DNA of 64,000 nucleotides from Haematomicrobium sanguinis DSM 21259 (GCF_000688395.1 NZ_JIAG01000007.1:102169-166168); one strand, 5' to 3'. Shown: positions 1 to 9,275, numbered from the stretch's first letter. The notes: generated by a model not told the origin, from the letters alone. Numbers and translations: made by a program.

Positions 1-1
1 C

Positions 2-352
2 TTCGGCTTCATCACGGTGGTGCTCAATTACCTCTACCCGGAAACGATTCTGAACGCGCTGCTGAACGTGGTGGGCGCAACCTGCCTCATGGTGTGGGGT
101 TTCGCCCTGGTCTCACAGCTCATCTTGCGTCGCCGCGCGGAGCGGGAGGGCACCGCGCTACCGCTCACGATGCCCGGTTTCCCGTTCGTGACCGGATTCG
201 GGCTCGTGTTACTGCTGGGCATCTTTGTCCTCGGCTTCTTGAACGAGGCAACCCGCTCGCAACTGCTCCAGGTGTTCGCCCTGGTGGCCGGGATCGCGAT
301 CGTTTTTGCCATTGTTTTTGCGGTGCGAAAGAACGCCAGCAGCCGTGACTGA
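2..352 (+). CDS. Amino-acid permease (APC superfamily), C-terminal fragment
   Basis: The frame is open from base 2, so the window cuts the gene and only about 116 C-terminal residues are visible. They contain two hydrophobic membrane segments (about residues 5-38 and 60-107) joined by the basic loop RRRAEREG and the stretch LPLTMPGFPF. This layout matches the last two helices of GabP/AnsP/ProY-type amino-acid/H+ symporters of the cytoplasmic membrane. The tail RKNASSRD is short and polar. The stop overlaps the start of the next gene (GTGACTGA), so the two are probably co-transcribed. The substrate cannot be told from this fragment. Confidence 0.75.
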   Translation, partial: FGFITVVLNYLYPETILNALLNVVGATCLMVWGFALVSQLILRRRAEREGTALPLTMPGFPFVTGFGLVLLLGIFVLGFLNEATRSQLLQVFALVAGIAIVFAIVFAVRKNASSRD

Positions 353-1058
353 TCTGCATGTGGAACTGGCCGGCCCCCACGGCGCTCAGGCTGCGGGCCG
401 GCCGGTTCTCTTCATCCACGGTTTTGCCTCGCGTAGCGACCTGAATTGGAAACAGAGCGGCTGGGTCTCCTTCTTCACCCGTGCCTCTCGCCCGGTGATC
501 CTGGTGGATCTGCCCGGCCACGGCCAGAGCACGAGCCTCGTCCCGGCACCCGGTTCCGCAACAGATCCGTATCTGCCCCGCAATATTGTGCGCGCGCTTG
601 ACCTGGCGGCGCGCACCGCCGGAATTACCGCCGAGAACCAGATGGACGTGATCGGCTATTCGCTGGGCGCCCGGCTCGCCTGGGACCTCCTGGTCGCCCA
701 GCCGGAACTGGTGCACCGCGCGGTCCTCGGCGGGGCCCCAACCAGGGACCACCTTGCCGAATCAGAGCTCGCCGCCATACTGAACTCCCCGTTCAACGCC
801 GACGCCAACAGGGAACGCATGCTCGCCCTGGCCGCCGCCGCGTCCCGAGAGCCGTTCCACCCCTTTGATCCGGCCACGCCCAAACCCGAGCAGCCGATTG
901 CCTTCATTTCCGGCGCCGACGATGCGCTCTCCGAGCCGGGCAGGCTAGCCGCGCTCGCCCCGCAGTTCGAGTATTCGCTCATCGAGGGCCGCGACCACGT
1001 CAGCGTGCTCACCTCGCGGCTCTTCAAGGAGCAATCGCTCGCGTTCTTGGATCGCTAA
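345..1058 (+). CDS. Alpha/beta-fold hydrolase
   Basis: This is a cytoplasmic alpha/beta hydrolase of about 237 residues. The oxyanion-hole motif is IHGFAS, the nucleophile elbow is GYSLG (GxSxG), the probable acid is in SGADDA near the C terminus, and the catalytic His is in GRDHVS. I start it at GTG 345, which overlaps the stop of the upstream permease (GTGACTGA); an in-frame TTG at 306 would add 13 residues but lies deep in the upstream gene. GTG 360 is also possible. The substrate is unknown. Its stop shares the four bases CTAA with the convergent moeA stop. Confidence 0.8.
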   Translation: MTDLHVELAGPHGAQAAGRPVLFIHGFASRSDLNWKQSGWVSFFTRASRPVILVDLPGHGQSTSLVPAPGSATDPYLPRNIVRALDLAARTAGITAENQMDVIGYSLGARLAWDLLVAQPELVHRAVLGGAPTRDHLAESELAAILNSPFNADANRERMLALAAAASREPFHPFDPATPKPEQPIAFISGADDALSEPGRLAALAPQFEYSLIEGRDHVSVLTSRLFKEQSLAFLDR

Positions 1059-2293
1059 AGCTCCCACACTTCCACCAGATCGCCCGCGTCCAGGTGGTCC
1101 ACCTCCTGGGGAATGTGCACCAGGAGCGAGGCTCGCGAATAGGCGTGCAAGAGGTGCGAACTCGCGCCCCCCACCATGCGCACGTGCGAGTACTCGTCAA
1201 ACTCGCCGCGCCGCACCTGGTGTTTCCCCGGGACCGAATCGAGTCCCTCGGCAAGGCGCACCTGGCGGCTCACCCGCCACGGCGAACGTCCCGCCCACTC
1301 GCGCAGCACCGGCCGCACAAACATTTCAAAGGAGATGAGCGCACTCACCGGGTTCCCCGGAAAGGCGACGAGCGGCACGCTGCGCGAACCCGCCTGCACC
1401 ATCCCGTGCCCCTGCGGCCCCCCGGGCTGCATTCCGATGTGCTCAAACGCGGCCTCACCTAAGGTTTGGCGCACCACTTCAAAGGCACCCGCGCTAATCC
1501 CGCCCGCGCTCAACACAAGATCGATCCCGGTTTGCGAGCCCAACGCCGCGCGCAGCGCCTCGGGATCATCGGCCACCCGAACCGCTCTGGCCTCGGCCCC
1601 GCACTCGCGCACCGCCGCGAGCAACATTGCGGTATTGGCATCAAAAATCTGTCCGGGCTCTAACTCGCCGCCGGTCTCGCCCGCCAGTTCGCTGCCGGTG
1701 GCAACCACTAAGACCGAAGCACGACGGCGTACCGGCACCTCGAGCACGCCGCTCGCCGCGAGCGCACCCAACCTGGGCGGGGTGAGTAGGGTGCCAGCCT
1801 CGATGAGCACCTCGCCTTGGGCGATGTCGCTGCCCGCCTTGCGCACAAAGGTACCGGGGGCGCTCGGTGCGCTAAAGCGCACGAGGTGAGCATCGCCGTC
1901 GTTCATCTCCTCGCTGTGAAAGCGGGGCGGATCCGCGCGTTCAATCGGGACGACGGTATCGGCGTCCGCCGGGAGCGGCGCGCCGGTCATAATGGGCGCG
2001 GCGAGCCCGGGCAAGAGTTCGGTCGGCGCCGAACCGGCCGCGATCATGGGCGCCACGGGGAGTTCTACCGGGGAGTCGGTCGTGGCGGCGGCCAGGTCGG
2101 CCGAGTACACCGCGTACCCGTCCATTTGCGAGTTGGTGAAAATCGGCAGGTCCCGTTCGGCGATGAGGGTTTCGGCAATCACCCGGCCGACGACCTCCGG
2201 CGCATCGATCCGCACCGCCTCTGCCCCTAGGCCCTGTCCGACAGGCGCCAACAGTTCGGCGATGAGGTGTCGATATTCTGCAACGGTTTTCAT
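1055..2293 (-). CDS. moeA: Molybdopterin molybdenumtransferase MoeA
   Basis: MoeA inserts molybdate into adenylylated molybdopterin, the last step of molybdenum cofactor synthesis, in the cytoplasm. The 412-residue length is normal. Seen motifs are NSQMDGYAV near residue 54 (family N-S/x-MDGYA signature), the MoCF/MogA-like core with GSELAGETGGELEPGQIFDAN, SAGGISAG, and the C-terminal FPGNPVSALISFEMFVRPVLR region. ATG 2293 is chosen because GGGAGAG lies 6-12 bases upstream; an upstream in-frame start would add 11 unconserved residues. The gene is 71 bp downstream of the siderophore ATPase gene on the same strand and could be its last cistron. moaA and modABC lie beyond that operon. Confidence 0.93.
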   Translation of the reverse strand: MKTVAEYRHLIAELLAPVGQGLGAEAVRIDAPEVVGRVIAETLIAERDLPIFTNSQMDGYAVYSADLAAATTDSPVELPVAPMIAAGSAPTELLPGLAAPIMTGAPLPADADTVVPIERADPPRFHSEEMNDGDAHLVRFSAPSAPGTFVRKAGSDIAQGEVLIEAGTLLTPPRLGALAASGVLEVPVRRRASVLVVATGSELAGETGGELEPGQIFDANTAMLLAAVRECGAEARAVRVADDPEALRAALGSQTGIDLVLSAGGISAGAFEVVRQTLGEAAFEHIGMQPGGPQGHGMVQAGSRSVPLVAFPGNPVSALISFEMFVRPVLREWAGRSPWRVSRQVRLAEGLDSVPGKHQVRRGEFDEYSHVRMVGGASSHLLHAYSRASLLVHIPQEVDHLDAGDLVEVWEL

Positions 2294-2364
2294 GTGCTCT
2301 CCCGGCCTCGATGCTCCCAAGAACACTTTAAGTCGATCAAGCGTGCCAGTGGAGGCGGCGCGCC

Positions 2365-3123
2365 CTAACGGTAGTAGACGGCCAGCGGGCCATGCGGGCC
2401 CGGGAGCACGGTGACCGGGGTGTGGAAGATCTCGCTCAAGATGTCCTCGCGCATGAGTTCGCCGGGGCTGCCCTCGTGTACGACCTTCCCTTCGCCGAGC
2501 GCGACAATGTGGTCGGCGTAGGCGGAGGCGAAGTTGATGTCATGCAGGACGATCACGAAGGTTTTGCCGAGGGTGTCGCAGGCGTGGCGCAGCCGTTGCA
2601 TCATTTGCACGCTGTGTTGCATGTCGAGATTGTTTAGCGGCTCGTCCAGGAGCACGTAGTCGGTGTCTTGGGCGAGCACCATCGCCACGTAGGCGCGTTG
2701 GCGTTGGCCGCCGGAGAGTTGGTCGACGAATCGATCTTGAAGCGCGGTCAAATCCAGTAGCTCGAGTGCACTGTCGATGTGTTGGTGGTCGGTGGGCTTC
2801 AGGCGTCCCTGGGAGTGCGGGAAGCGGCCGAAGCCGACGAGTTCGCGGACGCTCAGGCGGGTCACAAAGTGGTTCTCTTGGCGCAGGATGGAGAGCACTG
2901 TGGCCATCTTTTTGGATGGCGTGTCACTCACGTCGTGGCCGCCGACGCTCACGGTACCCGAGTCTTGGGCGAGCAGGCGCCCGGCAATGGTGAGCATGGT
3001 GGATTTTCCGGCACCGTTGGGACCGACCAGCGCGGTAATGCCGCCGGAGGGGATGCGCAGGTTGACCGGTCCGAGGACCGTGGTCTTCTGGTAGTCCTTG
3101 GTGACCTCCCGTACCTCAATCAT
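2365..3123 (-). CDS. Iron-siderophore ABC transporter, ATP-binding protein
   Basis: This is the cytoplasmic ATPase of a FecE/YclP-type importer that takes up ferric siderophores. The 252 residues show Walker A GPNGAGKST (about 34-42), a Q-loop region RQENHFV, the signature LSGGQRQRA (about 137) and Walker B YVLLDEP, followed by the switch His in VLHDIN. Its ATG overlaps the stop of the upstream permease gene by four bases, so it is translationally coupled. It is the fourth gene of the order binding protein - permease - permease - ATPase, which is transcribed from the IdeR-type box at 6181-6199. Confidence 0.92.
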   Translation of the reverse strand: MIEVREVTKDYQKTTVLGPVNLRIPSGGITALVGPNGAGKSTMLTIAGRLLAQDSGTVSVGGHDVSDTPSKKMATVLSILRQENHFVTRLSVRELVGFGRFPHSQGRLKPTDHQHIDSALELLDLTALQDRFVDQLSGGQRQRAYVAMVLAQDTDYVLLDEPLNNLDMQHSVQMMQRLRHACDTLGKTFVIVLHDINFASAYADHIVALGEGKVVHEGSPGELMREDILSEIFHTPVTVLPGPHGPLAVYYR

Positions 3124-4163
3124 TGTTTGGCCTTTCGTAGCACGTAGAACAGGAAGAAACCGCCGCCGATGAGCTCGATGATGATGGTGACGGCGCCTTC
3201 GGCATAGAAGATATTGCGCATCACAAAGTACGCGCCGAGCAGCATCACGAAAGCTAGGAGGAACGCGACCGGCAGGATGCGCCGGTGTTGATGGGAGCCG
3301 GTCACTTGGTAGGCCAGGGTTGCCACCAGGAATCCGAGGAAGGTCATTGGGCCAACCAGGCTGGTGGTGACGGACATGAGCACCGAGACGGCGAGGAGTG
3401 CCAGGATGGTTTGGCGCCGGTGATTGAGCCCCAAATTGATGGCGGCGTCCCGGCCAAGGGCCATGACGTCATAGCGGGGAGATTGCGTCCAGAGGTAGGC
3501 GCCCACGAGCACGCAGACGCCGATGGCGATGGGTAGGTAGGCGGCATTTGAATTGGAGATGCTGCCAAAGAGCCGGGCGGAGAGAATGTCGAATTCGCTG
3601 GGGGTCAGGAGCCGCTGCATAAACGTGGAGAGCGAGGCGAGACCGCCGCCGATGATGATACCGACCAGCAGCATGATGTGCATATTGGCGAACTTTCCGG
3701 ACAGCAGCCACCCGTAAAGCAGCGCCGCAAAACCGACCATGAGGAGCGACTGGATCGCGATTTGCGGGACCTTGCCCATGGAGGCGAGGGCGCTCGCGCC
3801 CAGGAAAAATACGGTCGCGGTCTGGAAGGTCACGTACAGCGCCTCAAACCCCATGATGGATGGGGTGATGATGCGGTTGTTCGCGATGGTTTGGAACACG
3901 ACGGTGGAGAGCGAATGGCACAGGGCCACCACAGCGATCGTGACCAACACCTCCACCCGCATGCCGGCAATGAGGTAGAAGCCGCGGGAGCCCACCGGCG
4001 CCGGGTTACCCCAGGCGAGGTGCGCAATGATGAGCGCGACGGCCAGTGCTCCGAGGAGGCCTAGCAATATCGGGTAGCGCTTGGCCGAATGGGTGGGTTG
4101 CTCGGCTGTGGCCGGGGTGGATATCGATTCCCGGCGCCGCTGATGTCGGGTCAGGAGCGACAT
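3120..4163 (-). CDS. Iron-siderophore ABC transporter permease (FecCD family), second subunit
   Basis: This is a 347-residue polytopic inner-membrane protein of the FecCD/BtuC family, with about nine to ten hydrophobic segments after a polar 30-residue N terminus. The stretch RIITPSIMGFEALY is the usual RxxxPxxxG region of the FatD/YclO type, and GPMTFLGFLV is the EAA-like loop that contacts the ATPase. Its ATG directly abuts the TAA of the upstream permease gene, with AGGGTGA inside the end of that gene as ribosome binding site. With its neighbour it would form a heterodimeric channel. Confidence 0.9.
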   Translation of the reverse strand: MSLLTRHQRRRESISTPATAEQPTHSAKRYPILLGLLGALAVALIIAHLAWGNPAPVGSRGFYLIAGMRVEVLVTIAVVALCHSLSTVVFQTIANNRIITPSIMGFEALYVTFQTATVFFLGASALASMGKVPQIAIQSLLMVGFAALLYGWLLSGKFANMHIMLLVGIIIGGGLASLSTFMQRLLTPSEFDILSARLFGSISNSNAAYLPIAIGVCVLVGAYLWTQSPRYDVMALGRDAAINLGLNHRRQTILALLAVSVLMSVTTSLVGPMTFLGFLVATLAYQVTGSHQHRRILPVAFLLAFVMLLGAYFVMRNIFYAEGAVTIIIELIGGGFFLFYVLRKAKQ

Positions 4164-5177
4164 TTAGATCACCCTCCGCTGGCGCACCAGGATGAGGACA
4201 AAGACGATTGCGCCAACCACACCCAAAATCAGCGAGACGGGCACCTCAAACGGCGCCCTGATGGTGCGGCCGATAATGTCGCACACGGTGAGCGTCGCCA
4301 CGCCGCCGAGCGCCACCCAGGGCAGGTTTGCCCGCATATTGTCGCCGCGGATCATCGAGACGACGTTGGGAACAATGAGCCCTAGGAACGGGATGGCGCC
4401 GACCACGACGGTCGTCACACCTACCGCGAGGGCGACCATCGAGGTGCCGATCAGCAGCACCGCGTGGTAATTGACGCCGGCGTTGGTGGCGATATCTTTG
4501 CCGAGTCCGGCGAGGGTGAACCGGTCGGCAACCACGAAAATGCCGACGGTGACAATGAGGACGAGCCAGAGCACTTCGTATTGGCCGCGCAACACCGAGG
4601 TGAAACTTCCGGCGAACCAGATACCGATGACCTGAAGAAGATCGGTACCGAGGGCGATCAAGGTGGAGATCGCGCCGACGACGGCGCCAAGCATGATGCC
4701 CACGATTGGGACCATGAGCGAGGAGCGCAGAGAAATACGCTGCAACATGGCAAAGAATACGCAGGTGCCGATAAATGCGGCGGCGGTCGCGGCAAGCATC
4801 GTGACAATGAGCGGCGCACCCGGGGCGAGGATGAGCATGAGGAGAACCCCGAGCCCGGCCCATTCGGTGGTGCCCGCCGTGGAGGGCTCGACAAAACGGT
4901 TCTGGGTCAGCAACTGCATCACCAGGCCGCACATGGCCAGAGTCGCGCCGGTGAGGACCAACCCGATGGCCCGTGGCACGCGGGTAATGAAGAACATGTC
5001 GGCATTGGCGCCCTCGGCACCGAAGTCATAGGCGCCGACAAAGAGCGAAGCGACCACGAGCCCGGCGGTGGCAAGCGTACCGAGCAGGAGCGGCCAATGG
5101 CGGGTACGGCTCATCCGGCCTCGCCCCGGCCCAGTGGGCGGTGGCGCGGCCGGATGAGCTTCAGCCTTTTTCAGCAC
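4164..5177 (-). CDS. Iron-siderophore ABC transporter permease (FecCD family), first subunit
   Basis: This is a 337-residue FecCD-family membrane permease of the FatC/YclN type. RFVEPSTAGTTEW matches the family substrate-path motif, and the GAIPFLGLIVPNVV segment is the conserved loop next to the ATPase. The frame opens at GTG 5177, three bases after the binding-protein stop. ATG 5114 (MSRTRHWPLL), directly before the first membrane segment and preceded by GAGG, is an equally plausible start. It pairs with the downstream permease. Confidence 0.9.
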   Translation of the reverse strand: MLKKAEAHPAAPPPTGPGRGRMSRTRHWPLLLGTLATAGLVVASLFVGAYDFGAEGANADMFFITRVPRAIGLVLTGATLAMCGLVMQLLTQNRFVEPSTAGTTEWAGLGVLLMLILAPGAPLIVTMLAATAAAFIGTCVFFAMLQRISLRSSLMVPIVGIMLGAVVGAISTLIALGTDLLQVIGIWFAGSFTSVLRGQYEVLWLVLIVTVGIFVVADRFTLAGLGKDIATNAGVNYHAVLLIGTSMVALAVGVTTVVVGAIPFLGLIVPNVVSMIRGDNMRANLPWVALGGVATLTVCDIIGRTIRAPFEVPVSLILGVVGAIVFVLILVRQRRVI

Positions 5178-5180
5178 CGT

Positions 5181-6161
5181 TTATGCGGCGTTGCTGAACG
5201 CCGAAGCGATGTCCTGATACAGCCCGGTGTAGGCCTGGATGTCTTCGGTCAGGTAGAACTGCGGATCCAGGTAAATAATCTGGTTGTTCTTAATGGCCGG
5301 AACGTCCTTGAGCGCTTCCGAGGTCGTCAGGAGTTCCTTGGCGCCGGCAGAGTTTTCACCGAGGGCGGCGGCGCGGTCCAGCACAATGAGCCAGTCCGGG
5401 TTCGCGTTAGCAATGGCTTCGACGCTGATGTCGTCGCCGTGGCTGGAGTCTTGGGCGGTCTGTTCGAGAGCGGGCTTGAGGCCGAGGGCATCGAACACCG
5501 GGCCGACGGAGCGACCGCTGCTCGGGGCGGCGTAAGAAATGTCGCCCCCGCTGGTGATGAGACCCATGACGGTGTCGGTGCCGTTGTAGGCGTCCTTTGC
5601 CTTGGCAACCGCGTCATCGTAGGAGGCGTTCAGTTCGGTGGCGGCATCCTGCTTGCCGAAAATGTCGCCGAGCGCGGAGATTTGGCGCTTCAGTTCGGAA
5701 CCGAGGTCCTTGCCGTCGCGCGGCGCGAAGTCCACAATGGCCGCGTCCGGGGCGAGTTCCTTGATCTTCTCGGCTTGCGATTCGAAACGGTAGCCGTTCA
5801 AGATCAGGTCGGGTTCTGCCGCGACAAGCGCTTCGAGGTCGGGCGAACGGTGGTTACCGAGGTCCACGACGTTCTGATCGCTGACATAGTTGAGATCTTT
5901 GGGCATGATCTTCTTCGGGGCGGCCACCAGTGGCACGTCCCAGGCTTCGAGCGTGCGGAAGATGTGGTTGTCGGTCGCGATGACCTTCTGCGGATCGGCA
6001 GGAATCTGCTGGGTGCCGGCGTTGTCGGTGATGCTCACCGTTTTGGCGCTCTCTCCCGTGCTGCCGGCCTCTGCAGAGTTGGTGGCGCCGCAACCGGCCA
6101 GCGCGAGCGCGGCGACGGCGAGGCCTGCGGCCAGTGCGTGTCGGCGTTTCAGATTCCCCAT
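5181..6161 (-). CDS. Siderophore-binding lipoprotein (FatB/YclQ/CeuE type)
   Basis: This is the extracytoplasmic receptor of the iron-siderophore importer (periplasmic-binding-protein fold III, Fe3+/B12 family), 326 residues. A lipoprotein signal peptide is clear: basic start MGNLKRRHA, hydrophobic core, lipobox LAGC with Cys24 as the lipidated residue. The mature part contains the family VIATDNHIFRTLEAWDVPLV region and conserved Glu and Asp positions that contact the permeases. AAGGAGA lies 8 bases before the ATG. An IdeR/DtxR box sits immediately upstream, so the operon should be repressed when iron is plentiful. The exact ligand (catecholate, petrobactin-like or other) is not predictable. 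Confidence 0.92.
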   Translation of the reverse strand: MGNLKRRHALAAGLAVAALALAGCGATNSAEAGSTGESAKTVSITDNAGTQQIPADPQKVIATDNHIFRTLEAWDVPLVAAPKKIMPKDLNYVSDQNVVDLGNHRSPDLEALVAAEPDLILNGYRFESQAEKIKELAPDAAIVDFAPRDGKDLGSELKRQISALGDIFGKQDAATELNASYDDAVAKAKDAYNGTDTVMGLITSGGDISYAAPSSGRSVGPVFDALGLKPALEQTAQDSSHGDDISVEAIANANPDWLIVLDRAAALGENSAGAKELLTTSEALKDVPAIKNNQIIYLDPQFYLTEDIQAYTGLYQDIASAFSNAA

Positions 6162-6180
6162 GAGCGATGTCTCCTTTTTC

Positions 6181-6199
6181 TTAGGTAATGCTTACCTAA
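6181..6199. promoter_or_regulatory. IdeR/DtxR-type iron box
   Basis: TTAGGTAATGCTTACCTAA is an almost perfect 19-bp inverted repeat and is very close to the known DtxR/IdeR consensus TTAGGTTAGGCTAACCTAA. It lies directly before the Shine-Dalgarno sequence of the siderophore-binding lipoprotein gene. Iron-loaded IdeR/DtxR bound here would block the operon. No regulator gene is in the window. Confidence 0.9.
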
Positions 6200-6264
6200 G
6201 ATCATCACACCGTTGCTGATTTTTCTAGCCAAGTAGTGCGGATATGGGATTTCTCACACCGGAT

Positions 6265-7329
6265 CTAGCCGCCGATAAAGGACATTTCCACCTTGTTGCC
6301 GCGAGCGCGCCGCCCATCTGTGTCCTCACCGCGGTGTAGCGAGTAGGCGTCGGCGCGCACTCCCCAGATTCCGGCGAGCGCTTCTTGAAGCTGTTCATCG
6401 GTGTATCCGGAACGCAAAAGCGAACGCAGGTCAGTGCCTTGGGTGGCGAACAGGCACGTGAAAAGCTGGCCGTCGGTCGATATCCGCGCGCGCGAGCAGG
6501 TGGAGCAAAAGGCGCCGGTCACACTGGAGATGAACCCGATTTCGTTGCTGCCATCGGCATATCCCCAGCGGGTCGAGGTGGAATCGGGCGACTCCGGTTC
6601 GAGAGCCATCAGTCCAAAGCGCGCGTCCAAGAGTTCCACGATTTCCCGAGTGGGCACCACGTCGGTGCGGTCCCACCCGTTCGTTTCGCCCACGTCCATG
6701 AACTCGATGAAACGCAACACGTGTCCGCGATCCTTGAAGTACTCGGCCATCGGCACAATTTGATCGAGGTTTCGCGAGCGTTGCACCACCATATTGATCT
6801 TGACCGGGCCGAGTCCGGCGTCCTCGGCGGCGGCGATCCCGGCCAAGACCCGGTCCACGCCGAAGTTGACGTCATTCATGTCCCGGAACACCGCGTCATC
6901 GAGAGCGTCCATGGACACGGTGACACGGTTGAGCCCGGCGGCCTTGAGCGCTGCGGCCTTGACCTTGAGCGCCGAACCGTTGGTGGTCAGAGCAATATCG
7001 AGCGGAACCCCGGCATCATGCCCTACCGCGGCAATGCGCGCCACGAGATCCTCAATGCCTTTGCGTAGTAGCGGTTCCCCGCCGGTCAGGCGCACCTTGC
7101 GCACACCCAGGTTCACACTGGCCCGCACGAGCCGTTCAATCTCGGTGAAGGTCAGCATCTCCGAGGTTTCCAAGAACGCATAGTCTCGCCCAAAGATCTC
7201 CTTGGGCATGCAGTACACGCACCGGAAGTTGCATCGGTCGGTGACCGAAATGCGCAGGTCATGTAGCGGGCGGCCCCGCCGATCGGAGACCTCGCGGGAG
7301 GTGCCAAGCGGCAATGACACTTTTGCCAT
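6265..7329 (-). CDS. moaA: GTP 3',8-cyclase MoaA
   Basis: MoaA is the radical-SAM enzyme that converts GTP to 3',8-cyclo-GTP in the first step of molybdenum cofactor synthesis. The 354-residue protein has the N-terminal cluster motif CNFRCVYC (Cys33, Cys37, Cys40), the SAM-binding GGEPLL, the C-terminal second 4Fe-4S cluster motif FCSTCSRARIS with a third Cys in LFTCLF, and the family's C-terminal Gly-Gly. GGGGAGG precedes ATG 7329, inside the short gap after modC. It is the last gene of a modA-modB-modC-moaA order. MoaC, MoaD, MoaE and MogA are not in the window. Confidence 0.95.
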   Translation of the reverse strand: MAKVSLPLGTSREVSDRRGRPLHDLRISVTDRCNFRCVYCMPKEIFGRDYAFLETSEMLTFTEIERLVRASVNLGVRKVRLTGGEPLLRKGIEDLVARIAAVGHDAGVPLDIALTTNGSALKVKAAALKAAGLNRVTVSMDALDDAVFRDMNDVNFGVDRVLAGIAAAEDAGLGPVKINMVVQRSRNLDQIVPMAEYFKDRGHVLRFIEFMDVGETNGWDRTDVVPTREIVELLDARFGLMALEPESPDSTSTRWGYADGSNEIGFISSVTGAFCSTCSRARISTDGQLFTCLFATQGTDLRSLLRSGYTDEQLQEALAGIWGVRADAYSLHRGEDTDGRRARGNKVEMSFIGG

Positions 7330-7344
7330 GTGTTCCTCCCCTGC

Positions 7345-8436
7345 TTAGCTGACGGGCGAGACCCGTGCGGCGCCCTCGCGAATGCGGACCTGGCAGTCCA
7401 GGCCTTCTCTCAAGCTTAAGCGCAGCGCGGCCTCGGCGCCGACCTCGACTTGCAGGCTTTCGCTACCCGCAAAGCGCACCCGCACCCCGTCGCCGGTCGG
7501 CTCCAGCGTCGCGACTCGGTGGGTGAGCCCGGCATTCGGTCCAGCTTGCGGGTGCAAGAGGTCCGCGTCGCGCGGTGCGAAGACCAGCCGTACCTGCGTT
7601 CCCGGAGCTAATCCGCGAGCATCCCGGGGGTGCAACAGGACGCCTGCCACCGAAGCTTCGACGCCGGGCCAACCGTCACCGGCTAGCGGCCCTTGAACCA
7701 GGCACGTACCGGTGAGCGCGGCGGCGAGTGCATTGCGCGGGTGTTCTAGCACTCGCGCCGTCGGCCCCTCATCCACGACGCGCCCCTCGTGGAGCACCAG
7801 GCACCGATCGGCGAGCGCAATCGCGTCCAACACATTGTGCGTCACCATCATCGCCGTTATCCCCTGCTCGCGTAGCGTATCGGCAACGAGCGTGCGCATA
7901 TGGCTCGCCGCCTGCACATCCATGGAGGCAAACGGTTCATCCAGGAGCAGCAGTTGCGGCCGCGCCGCCAGCGCCCGCGCGAGCGCCACACGTTGTTGTT
8001 GCCCGCCGGAGAGTTGGTGCGGTTTGCGCCTTTCCACGCTGTGAAGCCCGACGGCGGTCAGTAACCTAGTTGCCTCATCGGCGGCTTGGGCGCGGGGCAC
8101 GTGATGCGCGCGCGGCCCGAAGGCCACATTGTTGAGCGCGCTCAAGTGCGGGAAGAGGAGCGGGTCCTGGCCGAGGAACCCAACGCGGCGCCGTGCGGTG
8201 GGCACATTGCGCACCGGCCGCTCCCCCGCATGCCGTTCGAATACCGGTGTGCCGGCGACGAGGATTCGGCCACGCTCGGGGGTGAGCAGTCCTGCGATGG
8301 CCGAGAGCAGCGTCGACTTTCCGGCCCCATTGGCACCGAGAATCGCCAGCCGGTTACCTGCCTCAAGGGTGAGAGCAGCGGCGAGGTCGAAGTCGCCGCG
8401 GCGCACCGCCACATCGACAATGGTTGTTTCGCTCAT
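7345..8436 (-). CDS. modC: Molybdate ABC transporter ATP-binding protein ModC
   Basis: This is the cytoplasmic ATPase of the molybdate importer, 363 residues. Walker A is GANGAGKST (34-42), the signature is LSGGQQQRVALARALAARP, Walker B is LLLLDEPFASMD and the switch His is in VTHNVLDA. The C-terminal third carries the TOBE-like oxyanion-sensing region (about 270-350, with VLLHPRDARGLAPGTQVRLVFAPRD), typical of ModC and CysA. The start overlaps the modB stop by four bases. Only the position next to modA and moaA separates molybdate from sulfate as substrate. Confidence 0.92.
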   Translation of the reverse strand: MSETTIVDVAVRRGDFDLAAALTLEAGNRLAILGANGAGKSTLLSAIAGLLTPERGRILVAGTPVFERHAGERPVRNVPTARRRVGFLGQDPLLFPHLSALNNVAFGPRAHHVPRAQAADEATRLLTAVGLHSVERRKPHQLSGGQQQRVALARALAARPQLLLLDEPFASMDVQAASHMRTLVADTLREQGITAMMVTHNVLDAIALADRCLVLHEGRVVDEGPTARVLEHPRNALAAALTGTCLVQGPLAGDGWPGVEASVAGVLLHPRDARGLAPGTQVRLVFAPRDADLLHPQAGPNAGLTHRVATLEPTGDGVRVRFAGSESLQVEVGAEAALRLSLREGLDCQVRIREGAARVSPVS

Positions 8437-9233
8437 GACGCGTCCCTACTTGTGCCGCTTTTCCACGGTCGTAAGAACACCAGGACCAGGGCCGCCATCG
8501 CAATTAATACAATGGCCATCGCGACCGCGCTCCCTTGTGCGTTGGCGGTCCCGTTGAAGGCGGTATAGATGGCGAGCGGCATGGTGCGCGTGATACCGGC
8601 GGCGTTTCCGGCAAAGAGCGCGGTGGCGCCGAATTCGCCGAGCGCCCGGGCGAAGCTGAGCACCGTTCCCGAGAGCAGCCCCGGCCCCAAGAGCGGCACA
8701 GTGATCCGCCACCAGGTGCGCCACCGTCCTGCGCCCAGGGTTGCGGCGACCGCTTCATAGCGTTGTCCGGCGGTTCTGGCTGCGCCTTCGATGGAGAGAA
8801 CCAGAAATGGCAGGGCCACAAAAGTTTGGGCAATGATCACCGCAAGAGTGGTGAAGGGAATCTGAATCCCCCAGGGTGCGATGAGCGAGCCAATCAGGCC
8901 CGTTCGCCCGAGGAGGAAGAGCAGGGCCATACCGCCGACGAGCGGCGGTAAAACCAGCGGGAGTGTTGTCGCGACGCGCAGCACCGAGGAGAGTGTGGAG
9001 GTTGATCGGGCGAGGACGAGTGCCAACGGCACACCCAAAATGAGGCACAGCGCCGTGGCGGCGGCCGAGGTGCGCAGCGACAGTCCCAAGGCTTCGAGGG
9101 TTTCCGGCGCGCTCAAGGCGGCCGGAAAGTCGGCCCAATCCGCGCGAATCAAGAGCGCTGCTATCGGCAGGACGAGGAGCGCCAGGCCCACCAGCGCAAG
9201 GGCGTAGAGGATGCGGGGCAGTTTGATGGTCAC
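8433..9233 (-). CDS. modB: Molybdate ABC transporter permease ModB
   Basis: This is a 266-residue membrane permease of the ModB/CysT family with about six hydrophobic segments. The cytoplasmic EAA loop (EAVAATLGAGRWRTWWRI, about residues 170-190) that docks onto ModC is intact, and LPLVLPPLVGGMALLFLLG is typical of ModB. The start is GTG 9233, without a strong Shine-Dalgarno sequence, 42 bp after modA. The stop overlaps the modC start by four bases. Confidence 0.92.
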   Translation of the reverse strand: MTIKLPRILYALALVGLALLVLPIAALLIRADWADFPAALSAPETLEALGLSLRTSAAATALCLILGVPLALVLARSTSTLSSVLRVATTLPLVLPPLVGGMALLFLLGRTGLIGSLIAPWGIQIPFTTLAVIIAQTFVALPFLVLSIEGAARTAGQRYEAVAATLGAGRWRTWWRITVPLLGPGLLSGTVLSFARALGEFGATALFAGNAAGITRTMPLAIYTAFNGTANAQGSAVAMAIVLIAMAALVLVFLRPWKSGTSRDAS

Positions 9234-9275
9234 AGGATAAATGTGGTGAATGGGCTCGGCAGGTCGGTCACCGGT

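Noticed and set aside
4464..6188. Long open frame (574 codons) opposite the siderophore genes
   Set aside because: It runs antisense to two clear genes (permease and binding lipoprotein) and has a Gly/Arg/Asp-rich composition with no domain. GC-rich DNA produces such shadow frames.
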